Shown in pieces: positions 43,184 to 52,217 of a stretch of 64,000 nucleotides of DNA. Below the pieces are notes generated by a model. That model worked only from the letters and a program-made list of their open reading frames with translations, did not search any database and was not told where the DNA came from. The position numbers and the translations under genes were made by a program. Source of the DNA: Candidatus Bathyarchaeota archaeon (GTDB taxonomy: Archaea; Thermoproteota; Bathyarchaeia; Bathyarchaeales; Bathycorpusculaceae); NCBI GenBank assembly GCA_026014725.1, contig JAOZHV010000052.1, positions 177,259 to 241,258 of the forward strand, read 5' to 3'. The stretch's first letter is position 1; each line of letters begins with the position of its first letter.

Positions 43184-44344
43184 ATGACGTTTGAATACGC
43201 AGAACGAATAAAGCGGCTACCACCCTACCTGTTTGCCCAACTTGAAAAACTTATGAGAGAAAAGAAGTGTTGTGGAGTTGATCTCATATCGCTTAGCATC
43301 GGAGACCCTGACCTTCCACCGCCAGACTTTGTTGTGGAGGCGCTAAAAGAAGAAGTTGCCAACCTCAAGAACCATAACTACTCTTTCAGCCAAGGGGAAC
43401 CCGACTTTCGCGCTGCAGTGACGGGTTGGTGCAAGAAACGCTTCAATGTTGACCTTGAGCATGAACAAGTCGTCGCGCTCTTAGGTTCCAAAGAAGGTCT
43501 TGCAAACGTTGCACGAGCGTTCATAAACCCAGGCGACAAGGTTATGGTTCCAGACCCCGCTTACCCCGTTTACGCAAACGGCAGCACAATTCTCTGCGAC
43601 GGCATCGCCGTGCCCATGCCTCTTTTGGAAGAAAACGGTTTCAAGCCTGATTTTGACGCCATCGATGCGCAGGGCGCCAAAATGATGTTTCTCAACTACC
43701 CAAACAACCCAACCGCCGCAACCGTTGACAAGAAGTTTCTCAAAGAAGCTGTAGATTTCGCCAAAGACAACAACCTGATACTATGCTACGACAACGCTTA
43801 CTCTGAAATCACCTACGACGGCTACACCGCCCCGAGCATACTGGAAGTTGATGGTGCCATGGATGTTGCCATTGAATTTCACTCGCTCTCCAAAACCTTC
43901 AACATGACAGGCGACCGCATTGGCTTCGCTGTAGGCAACAAGAAGCTTATAGATGGCTTAACTCAAGTCAAAACCCAAATCGACAGTGGACCACCAGTTT
44001 ACACTCAGAGAGCTGCCGTCAAAGCTTTGGCATCCTATAAGAGCCGTGACCCACCAGAGTTTCTGCAGAAAAACAATCAAATCCTAAAGGAACGCCGCGA
44101 CCTGCTTGTCGATACACTCTGCAAAATTGGCTATGAAGTTGAGCGGACTAAAGCAACCTTCTATGTATGGGTTAACTGCAAGTGTAGTTCGATGGAGTTT
44201 GCGGCTAAACTCCTTGATGTTGGCGTTGCTGTTACTCCCGGCATCGGCTTTGGCAAATACGGTGAAGGCTACATCAGAATAACTTTCACTCAGCCTAAAG
44301 AACGCATAAAGGAAGCCTGCGACCGAATAGCCAGTGCCTTCTAA
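43184..44344 (+). CDS. dapL: LL-diaminopimelate aminotransferase
   Basis: 386 residues, a class I/II PLP aminotransferase. Visible are SLSIGDPDLPPPDFV, MFLNYPNNPTAATVDKKFL, CYDNAYSEITYDGYTAPS and the PLP lysine in EFHSLSKTFNMTGDRIGFAVG. It directly transaminates tetrahydrodipicolinate to LL-DAP, bypassing the acyl-blocked steps, and matches the absence of dapC/D/E in the operon. It is followed by a convergent zinc-ribbon gene. Confidence 0.9.
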   Translation: MTFEYAERIKRLPPYLFAQLEKLMREKKCCGVDLISLSIGDPDLPPPDFVVEALKEEVANLKNHNYSFSQGEPDFRAAVTGWCKKRFNVDLEHEQVVALLGSKEGLANVARAFINPGDKVMVPDPAYPVYANGSTILCDGIAVPMPLLEENGFKPDFDAIDAQGAKMMFLNYPNNPTAATVDKKFLKEAVDFAKDNNLILCYDNAYSEITYDGYTAPSILEVDGAMDVAIEFHSLSKTFNMTGDRIGFAVGNKKLIDGLTQVKTQIDSGPPVYTQRAAVKALASYKSRDPPEFLQKNNQILKERRDLLVDTLCKIGYEVERTKATFYVWVNCKCSSMEFAAKLLDVGVAVTPGIGFGKYGEGYIRITFTQPKERIKEACDRIASAF

Positions 44345-44345
44345 A

Positions 44346-44597
44346 TCACTTTTTATTTTTCCATTCTTCTTGGAGCTTCTCAGCCATGTTGCCGTCTTCT
44401 AGGATGACGGGTCCTCGGTAACCGCAATTTCTGCACTGCCATAACGACCAGAACTGGGGCATCCCCTGAGCCCAAAAAACATCGGTTGACCCGCACTGAG
44501 GACAGAACTTTAATGAAAATCTCTTCCGTTTATTCGTGGTAGAAGACTTGCTTTTCAAATGGAATTCCTCAACTGGATATATAGGGGCAAAATACAT
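44346..44597 (-). CDS. Zinc-ribbon protein
   Basis: About 83 residues if begun at MYFAPIYPVEEF; a longer frame reaches 44690. The core FCPQCGSTDVFWAQGMPQFWSLWQCRNCGYRGPV holds two CxxC pairs and is typical of small archaeal zinc-ribbon proteins. Function unknown. The start is uncertain because the N-terminal part before the ribbon is not conserved in form. Confidence 0.6.
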   Translation of the reverse strand: MYFAPIYPVEEFHLKSKSSTTNKRKRFSLKFCPQCGSTDVFWAQGMPQFWSLWQCRNCGYRGPVILEDGNMAEKLQEEWKNKK

Positions 44598-44730
44598 TAA
44601 ACTTGTTTTTGGCGAATCTGCGCCTTCTTTTGTACACGTAATAAAAAGCTTTTCAGGGTTACGTTTTTTTATGTGAAGTAGCATTAGCAAGGTGTCGAGT
44701 TATCTATCCCAAAAACAGGTAGGTCACTGT

Positions 44731-45954
44731 ATGGTTGAAAACGTCAAAGAACTCCTAAAACTTCACGAAGGCATAACACATGAGGTTTATTTGGACAATG
44801 AGAACTCCAGCATAGTGCCCCAAGAAGTAGTAGACGCCATGTTACCTTACTTCAACAATAAAGCCTACGGAAACCCAACGTTGACGCATAAGCCAGGATG
44901 GGAAGCCTTCGAAACCATAATGACCAGTCTAACAAAAATCAGCCGTTTCATGGGCGCAAAAAATCCTGAAGAAATCACGTTGGCTCCAAGCGAAACAGAA
45001 GCAAACAACCTAGCCATCATGGGCTCAGCGTTCGCACAAAAAAGTAAAGGCAACAAAATAGTCATTTCGGAAGTTGAGCCCATAAATGTGTTGCAAGTTG
45101 CAGAGATGATGAAAAAATTCGGTTTTTCAACCACCAAAATCCCAGTTGACCGCGAAGGCTTCATCAACCTTGAAAAGCTAAAGGGCGCCGTAGACAACCA
45201 AACCGTTCTCGTAAGCATTTCAGCGGTAAACAATGAACTTGGAACAATTCAACCCCTCAAGGAAGCTGTTGATATTGTTAAAGCCAAAAACCCGCAAGCC
45301 CTTTTTCATACTGATGCCTCAGACGCTTATGGCAGAATCCCTCTCAATGTGCAGGACTTAAACGTTGACTTAGCAACCGTGAGCAGCTATAAGATTCAGG
45401 GTCCACGCGGCATGGGCGCTATGTACCTGCGGGAAGGCTTAAACATGGAACGCATACTCGAAGGGCAAATCGGGACGCAAAGGCTCTGGCCAGGCATAGA
45501 GAACACTCCACTAATCGTAGGCTTTACAAAGGCTTCTGAGTTGGCGTTCGAGAACTTTGAGGCAACCACCACAAAGATGCGAACATTGCGCGACAAGCTT
45601 GTTGACGGCATATTCAGTGAACTAACTGATCTGCGTTTTAACGGTCCAAAGGGCGACAAACGCTCACCAGACAACGCCAACATAAGTGTCCTGCGCTGTG
45701 AAGGCGAAGCCCTAACCATTGAACTTAGCCTCAAAGGTGTCTACGTTTCCAGCGGGAGCGCATGTAGCCGAAGACTACTTCAGCCAAGCCATGTGTTGGT
45801 TGCTATTGGGCGCCAGTTTAGCGAGGCGCATGGCAGTATTCTTATGAAGACTACGCGGTACCATACAGAAGAGGATATAGCTTACGTTTTAGAAGTCTTA
45901 CCAGTAGCCGTGAACCGTATCCGAGGGATAGTCGGCTCAACAGGAGTTGAATAA
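44731..45954 (+). CDS. Cysteine-desulfurase-like PLP enzyme (IscS/NifS branch, divergent)
   Basis: About 407 residues. The PLP-enzyme frame is clear: VYLDNENSSIVPQEVVDAM, LAPSETEANNLAIMGSA, the PLP lysine in SSYKIQGPRGMGAMYL and Cys in YVSSGSACSRRLL. Usual IscS residues differ: a Tyr replaces the His before the lysine, and the substrate-carboxylate motif R-x-S-x-GR after AHGSI is ILMKTTRYHTEED instead. It leads an operon with IscU and SufS. It may still make persulfide, or may serve another thiolation. GTG at 44692 is an alternative start. Confidence 0.75.
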   Translation: MVENVKELLKLHEGITHEVYLDNENSSIVPQEVVDAMLPYFNNKAYGNPTLTHKPGWEAFETIMTSLTKISRFMGAKNPEEITLAPSETEANNLAIMGSAFAQKSKGNKIVISEVEPINVLQVAEMMKKFGFSTTKIPVDREGFINLEKLKGAVDNQTVLVSISAVNNELGTIQPLKEAVDIVKAKNPQALFHTDASDAYGRIPLNVQDLNVDLATVSSYKIQGPRGMGAMYLREGLNMERILEGQIGTQRLWPGIENTPLIVGFTKASELAFENFEATTTKMRTLRDKLVDGIFSELTDLRFNGPKGDKRSPDNANISVLRCEGEALTIELSLKGVYVSSGSACSRRLLQPSHVLVAIGRQFSEAHGSILMKTTRYHTEEDIAYVLEVLPVAVNRIRGIVGSTGVE

Positions 45955-46461
45955 ATGTCACGTATACCTCTACCTTACAACCCCAAAGTAATGGACTTAT
46001 TCCGCAACCCCAAGAATTTGGGCAAAATGGAAGATGCCACAGTAGTTGCAGTAGCCGGCAACCCGGCTTGCGGAGACATGATTACGTTTTATTTAAAAAT
46101 TAATGAGCAGGAAATAATTGAGAAGGCAACGTTTGAGAGCTATGGGTGCGCCGCCAACATTGCTACTTCCAGCATAGTCACCGAAATGATTAAAGGCTTA
46201 AGCTTAGAGGCAGCATGGAAAAACATTACTTGGCAGAAGGTTACTGAGGAAATCGGCGGCTTGCCAAGCGTCAAATTCCACTGCGGGGTCCTTGCTGTCG
46301 GTGCACTAAAACGTGCTATAAGGCAATACTACACGCAAAAGGGCGTAGCTGCTCCCACTTGGTTGCCTAGTGAAAACACTTTTGAGGAAAAACAAGCCTT
46401 AGAGGAAGAACAGCTTGCAAAAATGCTTTCCAAGAGGATGAAAACTGAGGCAGAAAAGTAA
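45955..46461 (+). CDS. iscU: IscU/NifU-type Fe-S scaffold protein
   Basis: 168 residues. The scaffold domain shows all three Cys: VAGNPACGDMITFYL, YGCAANIATSSIVTEM and KFHCGVLAVGALKRAI. It builds Fe-S clusters with sulfur from a desulfurase. A charged helical tail of about 40 residues follows the domain. It is placed between two desulfurase genes, starting right at the stop of the first. Confidence 0.9.
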   Translation: MSRIPLPYNPKVMDLFRNPKNLGKMEDATVVAVAGNPACGDMITFYLKINEQEIIEKATFESYGCAANIATSSIVTEMIKGLSLEAAWKNITWQKVTEEIGGLPSVKFHCGVLAVGALKRAIRQYYTQKGVAAPTWLPSENTFEEKQALEEEQLAKMLSKRMKTEAEK

Positions 46462-46463
46462 CC

Positions 46464-47699
46464 GTGGATATTCAAGCGATTCGCAGCGACTTTCCTATTC
46501 TGAAAAGGACAATTAACGGCAATCCACTAATCTACTTTGACAACGCTGCCACAACTCAAAAGCCTCGTCAAGTCATCGACGCCGTAACCGATTACTATCA
46601 AAACCACAATGGTAATGTACACCGTGCAGTCCACACGCTTTCTATGGAGGCAACTGACCTGTATGAGAAGGCACGGGAGAAAGTCGCAAAATTTATCAAC
46701 GCCAAAGACCCAGCTGAAATCGTTTTCGTCAGGGGCACAACTGAAGCAATAAACTTGGTAGCGTACTCTTGGGGGCTAAGCAACCTTGGCAAGGGTGACG
46801 AAGTTCTAGTTTCTCTTATGGAGCATCACAGCAATATAGTTCCGTGGGAAGTCACTTCTAAACGAGGGGATTTCACCGTAAAATACGCCGACTTAAACGA
46901 GGACGGCACGCTCAACTACACAGATTTCGAGAACGAGTTCTCCAGCAAAACAAAGATTGTTAGCTTAAGCCACGTCTCAAACGTCACAGGCGCAATAAAC
47001 GACATTAAAAGAATTGCCAAGATCGCCCATGACAATGGCGCTTTGGTATTGGCTGATGGTGCCCAGTCTGTTCCACACATGCCTGTGAACGTTCAGGATT
47101 TAGGTGTAGATTTCTTGGTGTTTTCAGGTCATAAAATGCTCGGACCCACAGGCATCGGAGTTCTCTACGGCAAAAAAGAACTTTTGGAAAAAATGCCGCC
47201 TTTCGAGGGCGGAGGCGAAATGATACGGGAAGTCGAGTTTAGCCAAGATAGTGGGCGCTGTAGTGTTTCTTTTAATGATTTGCCTTGGAAGTTTGAGGCT
47301 GGTACACCTAACATTGCAGGTGCCGTCGGTTTAGGCGCAGCAATAGCATACTTGGAGGGCTTGGGCATGGATAACATTTTGAGTCATGAAAAAGCGCTCA
47401 CTAAATATGCAGTTGAGCGCATGAGGGAGTGCAGTAAAGTTACCGTTTATGGTCCAAGTGACCTCTCAAAAAAATGCGGCATTATTCCTTTCAGCGTTAA
47501 GGGAATGTCCTCGCATGACGTTGCGTTATTCTGCGATAACTTTGGCATAATGATGCGGAGCGGCTACCACTGTGCACAACCTCTGCATCAACAAATTCTC
47601 AAGTTGCATTCCTCAGCTAGGGCAAGCTTTTACTTATACAATACAACCGAGGAAATTGACCGCTTCATTGAAGTCCTAAAGGAGCTGGACAAACTCTAA
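46464..47699 (+). CDS. sufS: SufS-type cysteine desulfurase
   Basis: 411 residues of the group II type, GTG start. PIYFDNAATTQKP-like opening (IYFDNAATTQKPRQVIDAV), VRGTTEAINLVAYSWG, the PLP lysine in VFSGHKMLGPTGIGVLYG and the catalytic Cys in MRSGYHCAQPLHQ are all present. It delivers sulfur, here probably to IscU. Its TAA overlaps the next ATG. Confidence 0.93.
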   Translation: MDIQAIRSDFPILKRTINGNPLIYFDNAATTQKPRQVIDAVTDYYQNHNGNVHRAVHTLSMEATDLYEKAREKVAKFINAKDPAEIVFVRGTTEAINLVAYSWGLSNLGKGDEVLVSLMEHHSNIVPWEVTSKRGDFTVKYADLNEDGTLNYTDFENEFSSKTKIVSLSHVSNVTGAINDIKRIAKIAHDNGALVLADGAQSVPHMPVNVQDLGVDFLVFSGHKMLGPTGIGVLYGKKELLEKMPPFEGGGEMIREVEFSQDSGRCSVSFNDLPWKFEAGTPNIAGAVGLGAAIAYLEGLGMDNILSHEKALTKYAVERMRECSKVTVYGPSDLSKKCGIIPFSVKGMSSHDVALFCDNFGIMMRSGYHCAQPLHQQILKLHSSARASFYLYNTTEEIDRFIEVLKELDKL

Positions 47700-47968
47700 T
47701 GCCCTCAATTGATGACTATGTGGCGCGCATTGAAGGAACATGCGGTGCAGAAAGCGACGTAATTGTTGTTTTCAAGTATGAAAAGAAGGATGAAGCCATC
47801 GCCAACATCTTAAAGAAAGCCAAACTCAAGAACACGATTGCAGGCATAATTTTTGAATTAACCTTTCAAGACATGTCTTTCCGCCTCTACACGAGTGGAA
47901 AAGCAATTTTTCGAGGCGTAAAAACAAGGCAAGATTTGAATAACCTTTTGGCTGGTCTTCTACTTTAG
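47699..47968 (+). CDS. Small protein of the sulfur operon, unknown
   Basis: 89 residues, with an alpha/beta pattern (VIVVFKYEKKDEAIANILKKAKLK, GIIFELTFQDMSFRLYTSGKAIFRG). Translationally coupled to sufS (TAATG) and ending nine bases inside the convergent next gene. I do not recognise the family. Position suggests a role in Fe-S assembly or tRNA thiolation. Confidence 0.6.
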   Translation: MPSIDDYVARIEGTCGAESDVIVVFKYEKKDEAIANILKKAKLKNTIAGIIFELTFQDMSFRLYTSGKAIFRGVKTRQDLNNLLAGLLL

Positions 47969-49489
47969 TTTCTTTAGGCGCAGTTTAAGCCATACTTTGG
48001 TCCTGCTTACCCAGTTAACAATTGGAAAAAGCGGATACTTAATTGAACTCGGCAAGGCATCTTTTAGTTCCCTATGTAACCCCAAGCGTACGGCTGTTCT
48101 GCCTTTGCTTGTAAGCGGTATGTAGTAGCGGTTTATGGGAAACTTGACGAAGCCATGGTTGTTTTTGAACTTGTCAAGCGAGGGGTGATTGCCTATTCTG
48201 CCATACATAAGCCACCGTTCGCCTTTGGATGCGCAGACTTCAACTGCTTTTGCTAACAGAGCGTTGTTTAGGGCTTTATCCCAATGCTTCTGTAATGAAA
48301 GTATGTTTGAGACGATTGCGATGTGGTCGCCGTAGAGCAACTGGATGAAACCCAAGATTTCCCCGTCTAATACAGCAGTGATGAATGTGTTGTTCTGGGC
48401 GGCGTACATGTTAACACGTACGGTTTCGAGTGATTCACCGTAATGGGGGAACGCGCGTTCTTGGCGGATTGGCGTTTCATTATAGATTTTATAGATGCCC
48501 ACAGCTAATTCTTCGCTGGGTTCCACAACAGAGACGCTTACACCACTTTTCTCAGCTTTGCGTACCATGTTGCGGGTTTTTTTGCCGGTGTCACTCCACC
48601 ACTTCTCATAATCAGTTATCTCTAGTAATGCAACGTTGTCTTCTTCTCGTATCCAGTCGGCCGATGGGTTACTAATGGGGCAGCACCATCGGCGGTCCAA
48701 AAATGTAAGGATATCTACGCCTCGGCCTCGCAGTTTCTCAATCAACGCTGGTGTCACGTTAAGGTCGTATAGGTATTCTTGGATGTTACGTGCAACCCGC
48801 GCGAAAAACCTCTTGTGTATATGTATGTTTTTGAGTTCTTCGTCTACCGCTAAAACGCTCCTTAGAACCTCATAGTAAGGTGGTCGGCGACCTTTTTTTT
48901 GGAATAGCCATTCTGGATGAATAGACAAAATAAAATTTTTCTTAATCCACTCTTCCGCTATCCTTTTGCTTTCTTCCACATCGTGATTACTAAGTATTGC
49001 GTCCACTCCAAACGTTTTACCGACTTTTTCTGCGTCATGGAAAGAAATGAGTGGGAAATCAGGAGGGATTTTGGCTTGGCTCTCGTCTAGTTTGCGTCCC
49101 CACAGTATCCGCATAATCAGGTGCTTGGTGCCGTGGATAGTGTAATATTTGATTGTTCGGTTGGTTTCTTTCTCTAGGGTTTTCCACTCCTCATAGGGGC
49201 GAGTGGCAACATGCAACGCTACCTCATGACGCTCAGGGTTAAGCAAATCAAGCAGGCGTTTATCAGGAATAGTGTAGGGTGTGAAGAACCAGTAGGCATG
49301 CACTTTTTTTGGCGAATCGTTAATCATTGTAGCGATGACACGAGCGTTTTGAAGATAGGCTGGGCTTGTTTTGCTTTTTCGCCTAAGCGCTACCGCTAAG
49401 AAGCTTTTCGGTCGGGACGCGTAGGGGTAATCAACGTCTATGCGGATTCTTATGTTTGCTTCCTGCGTAGCCACAAAGGTTTTCTCCAT
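47960..49489 (-). CDS. NodB-like deacetylase fused to a FemAB/GNAT-type acyltransferase
   Basis: 509 residues. The N-terminal half reads as a polysaccharide-deacetylase barrel: IRIRIDVDYPYASRP, YWFFTPYTIPD, HEVALHVATRPYEEW and SFHDAEKVGKTFGVDAIL. The C-terminal half (from about 290) is a GNAT/FemAB-like fold: NMVRKAEKSGVSVSVVEP, ITAVLDGEILGFIQLLYGD and LMYGRIGNHPSLDKFKNNHGF. The combination suggests modification of cell-surface sugars or peptides. It sits at the edge of a glycosyltransferase cluster. Confidence 0.65.
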   Translation of the reverse strand: MEKTFVATQEANIRIRIDVDYPYASRPKSFLAVALRRKSKTSPAYLQNARVIATMINDSPKKVHAYWFFTPYTIPDKRLLDLLNPERHEVALHVATRPYEEWKTLEKETNRTIKYYTIHGTKHLIMRILWGRKLDESQAKIPPDFPLISFHDAEKVGKTFGVDAILSNHDVEESKRIAEEWIKKNFILSIHPEWLFQKKGRRPPYYEVLRSVLAVDEELKNIHIHKRFFARVARNIQEYLYDLNVTPALIEKLRGRGVDILTFLDRRWCCPISNPSADWIREEDNVALLEITDYEKWWSDTGKKTRNMVRKAEKSGVSVSVVEPSEELAVGIYKIYNETPIRQERAFPHYGESLETVRVNMYAAQNNTFITAVLDGEILGFIQLLYGDHIAIVSNILSLQKHWDKALNNALLAKAVEVCASKGERWLMYGRIGNHPSLDKFKNNHGFVKFPINRYYIPLTSKGRTAVRLGLHRELKDALPSSIKYPLFPIVNWVSRTKVWLKLRLKKLK

Positions 49490-49639
49490 TTTTCTTGCAA
49501 ATGAGGTTTGAATTTATTGTTTATTGTGTTGGTTTATGAAAATTTATCTATTCCTCTTAAACAGCATGGAATCCAATACACGATAATACTTGTTTTGCCC
49601 ACAAAACTGCAACATCATAGATTTGTTCATCTTGTTGGG

Positions 49640-50776
49640 TTAGGGTTGTTGTATTAAAGATTCCACATGACTCCAAATATTGTTCTCAAAGGTTTTGGGG
49701 TTTAGAATCGAGATTTTACTCCACAATTGTTTGCGTTTGTTTTCCCAATTCTCGCTTGACTGTTCGGTTACATTGTTGAGAATTTTCGCTTTTAAGTCCT
49801 CATAGGTATCCCAGCGGTACTCGTCAGGTAAAAATTCCTCCATGCCGCCGCTGTTATGCACCAAGGTGACGCATCCGCTGGCTAACCCTTCAATGGGTGC
49901 GATGCCGAAGTGTTCCCCCTCCATAAGATGCACGTAGACACGGGAATTTTGAAGCGTTTCTACGAGTTCGACACTGGGCAGATTTGTCTTCAAAGTGTAG
50001 TTGGGTGGCATGTCCTTTGAGAATGCTTCCAGCCACGGCTTGTCGCCTTCAATGACGCCTCCGATGCTGACGAACTCGATGTCGGGCAAGTCGCCTGCTA
50101 AGCGTTTGAGGATTTCATGCCGTTTGGCAGGAATGAAGCGGGCAACGTATACGACGCGTCTGTGCCTCTGGTTAAGCGGCTTGTCACACCAGAACTTGTC
50201 CAGATTTACGGGCGGATATACGACAAGGGGTTCTTTGACGCCGTGGCTGCGCCAATATTTCATGATGGCTTCTTTGGTGTAGCTGCTGTTGCAGAAGACC
50301 ATGTCCAACTTGCCGATGCCTTGCTCAACCCACCGCTTGAACAGCCAAAGGTAAACTTTCCTTTTCAATCCTGAGCGAGCATAGTCATGGTGAATTTCTG
50401 GGAAGTGGACGTATGCTATGTTCTTTTTGGCTTTGTTTAAGAATACAGGTTCAAACGGAGAAGATGACTGTGTTGAGAACAGGTAATCATAGTCTATCTG
50501 GTTGCGGAATTTTTTTAGTAGCTTGACAAAGTTGCGGTGTCTTTTGTAGATGGTGAAGGGCGGTTTGGTTTCTATGCGTTTGCCTAATGAGTGAATGGTC
50601 ACCTCTTCGGGGAATGGTTCGCCCACAATATCCTTGTATCTTGACGCGTCGAAGTCAAAAGTTAGTAGTTCCACGTTTTGCCCATGGGTGAGTAGAGTTT
50701 TTATGACGTTATGGCAGACTCTTTCGCCTCCCCCATAAATGTCAAGGTATGCGTGAACCACAAGGAATTTCGTCAA
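49640..50776 (-). CDS. GT4-family glycosyltransferase (ALG11-like, copy 1)
   Basis: 378 residues. HAYLDIYGGGERVCHNVIKTL is the glycine-rich N-terminal loop, NIAYVHFPEIHHDYA and RRVVYVARFIPAKRHEILKRL follow, and the donor site is YVHLMEGEHFGIAPIEGLASGCVTLVHNSGG. This resembles ALG11-type mannosyltransferases using GDP-mannose (inference). It is a tandem paralog of the next gene. Confidence 0.85.
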   Translation of the reverse strand: MTKFLVVHAYLDIYGGGERVCHNVIKTLLTHGQNVELLTFDFDASRYKDIVGEPFPEEVTIHSLGKRIETKPPFTIYKRHRNFVKLLKKFRNQIDYDYLFSTQSSSPFEPVFLNKAKKNIAYVHFPEIHHDYARSGLKRKVYLWLFKRWVEQGIGKLDMVFCNSSYTKEAIMKYWRSHGVKEPLVVYPPVNLDKFWCDKPLNQRHRRVVYVARFIPAKRHEILKRLAGDLPDIEFVSIGGVIEGDKPWLEAFSKDMPPNYTLKTNLPSVELVETLQNSRVYVHLMEGEHFGIAPIEGLASGCVTLVHNSGGMEEFLPDEYRWDTYEDLKAKILNNVTEQSSENWENKRKQLWSKISILNPKTFENNIWSHVESLIQQP

Positions 50777-50904
50777 GGTGCTTCAACCTGATTGTTGTTA
50801 GCGTTATTTTAGTTGAAGTTAATGAAGCTTTACTAACATGCTAAACTATCCGAGCAAACTCGGTAAGTATAGACTTTCATCAATCCTTCAACTTTGACAT
50901 TTTT

Positions 50905-52053
50905 TTATGGTGCATCGTTTTTCTGTGTGCGCAGGAGCGATTGCGTGTGTGACCATATCTGATCCTGAAAATGCTGTGGTTTTAAGATTGAGATTTTCTC
51001 CCGTAATTCCTGTTTTTTGTTCTTCCACAACGCTGGCTCGTTGGGTGAAGAGGTCAATTGGCTTATTTTTTCTTTCAAGTCCTCGAACGTTGTCCATCGG
51101 AATTCTTCTGGTATAAGCTCTCTGCTGCCTCCGCTGTTGTGGACCAGTGTTATGCATCCACTTGCTATGGCTTCCATTGGGGCGATGCCGAAGTGTTCTC
51201 CCTCCATTAGGTGGCAGTAAATCCTTGAATCATGCAGAAGTTTGATTAAGTCGTCTCCAAGCAGGTTGGGTTTTAGCACATAGTTTGCAGGCGTGTTTTT
51301 TGAGAACTCGGCAAACCATGCTTCTTCTGTATCTCTTAACGCTCCAATGCTCATAAACTCCCAATCTGGAAAACTGAGTGCTAACTGCTTCATCAACTCA
51401 TGCCTCTTGCGTGGAACAAAACGGCCAATGTACATTATCCGTTTAGCTCGCTCTTCTATCGGCTTGGTGCTCCAGAAACGGTCTTCCACGGGCGGGTAAG
51501 CAACGATGGGTTCGCTGATTCCGAATTTGCCCCAGTACTTCTGCGTCATTTCTTTGGTGTAGGTGCTGTTGCAGAAAACCATGTCCAACTTACCGATGCC
51601 GCGTTCAAGCCATTTTTTGTAGAGCCACAGATAGATTCTTTTACTTAGTTTAGAATGTGCGTAATCGTAGTGGATTTCTGGAAAGTGAACATATGCTAAA
51701 TTCTTTTTGGCTTTGTCTAAGAGTTCAGCCTCAAAGGCAGAGAAAGTTTGTGTTGAAAAAGTGTAATCATAAATGCTGTTTTGCTTGAATTTCCTTAGTT
51801 CCTTGATTATTTTTCGTCGTCTTTTGTAAACTGAAAAAGGCGGCTCGGCTTCTATTCTTTTGCCTAAGTCATGAACCTTTATTTGAGGGAATTTGTCGCC
51901 TAAAATCTGTTCATATTGTTTTTTGTCAAACTCAAACGTCAACAGTTCTACATCCTGCCCGTGAGTTGCCAAGGCTTTGAGTATGTGGTGAGCAACGCGT
52001 TCGCCGCCGCCGTAAATGTCAATGTTCGGATGGATAACGAGGAATTTTGCCAT
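50905..52053 (-). CDS. GT4-family glycosyltransferase (ALG11-like, copy 2)
   Basis: 382 residues, colinear with copy 1: HPNIDIYGGGERVAHHILKAL, NLAYVHFPEIHYDYA, RIMYIGRFVPRKRHELMKQL and YCHLMEGEHFGIAPMEAIASGCITLVHNSGG. The two are clearly an old tandem duplication with divergence throughout. Likely adds successive sugars to a surface glycan lipid carrier. Confidence 0.85.
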   Translation of the reverse strand: MAKFLVIHPNIDIYGGGERVAHHILKALATHGQDVELLTFEFDKKQYEQILGDKFPQIKVHDLGKRIEAEPPFSVYKRRRKIIKELRKFKQNSIYDYTFSTQTFSAFEAELLDKAKKNLAYVHFPEIHYDYAHSKLSKRIYLWLYKKWLERGIGKLDMVFCNSTYTKEMTQKYWGKFGISEPIVAYPPVEDRFWSTKPIEERAKRIMYIGRFVPRKRHELMKQLALSFPDWEFMSIGALRDTEEAWFAEFSKNTPANYVLKPNLLGDDLIKLLHDSRIYCHLMEGEHFGIAPMEAIASGCITLVHNSGGSRELIPEEFRWTTFEDLKEKISQLTSSPNEPALWKNKKQELREKISILKPQHFQDQIWSHTQSLLRTQKNDAP

Positions 52054-52157
52054 AGGTTTCCCTGTTTAAGGGGAAAATCGTTTGGTATGCAATTTAAGAT
52101 TTCCTATTTATTCCTGTTAACTCGTGGGCATTTTTGTTTTCGCTGACAAAGTAGCAA

Positions 52158-52165
52158 AATATATA
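52158..52165 (+). promoter_or_regulatory. TATA box of the radical SAM gene
   Basis: AAATATAT. A start of transcription near 52188 rules out an ATG at 52173 and supports 52218. Confidence 0.45.
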
Positions 52166-52217
52166 CGCCTGCATGGAAAGTACGTTATGGAATGCACTTT
52201 CGGTGAAAGAACAAAAC

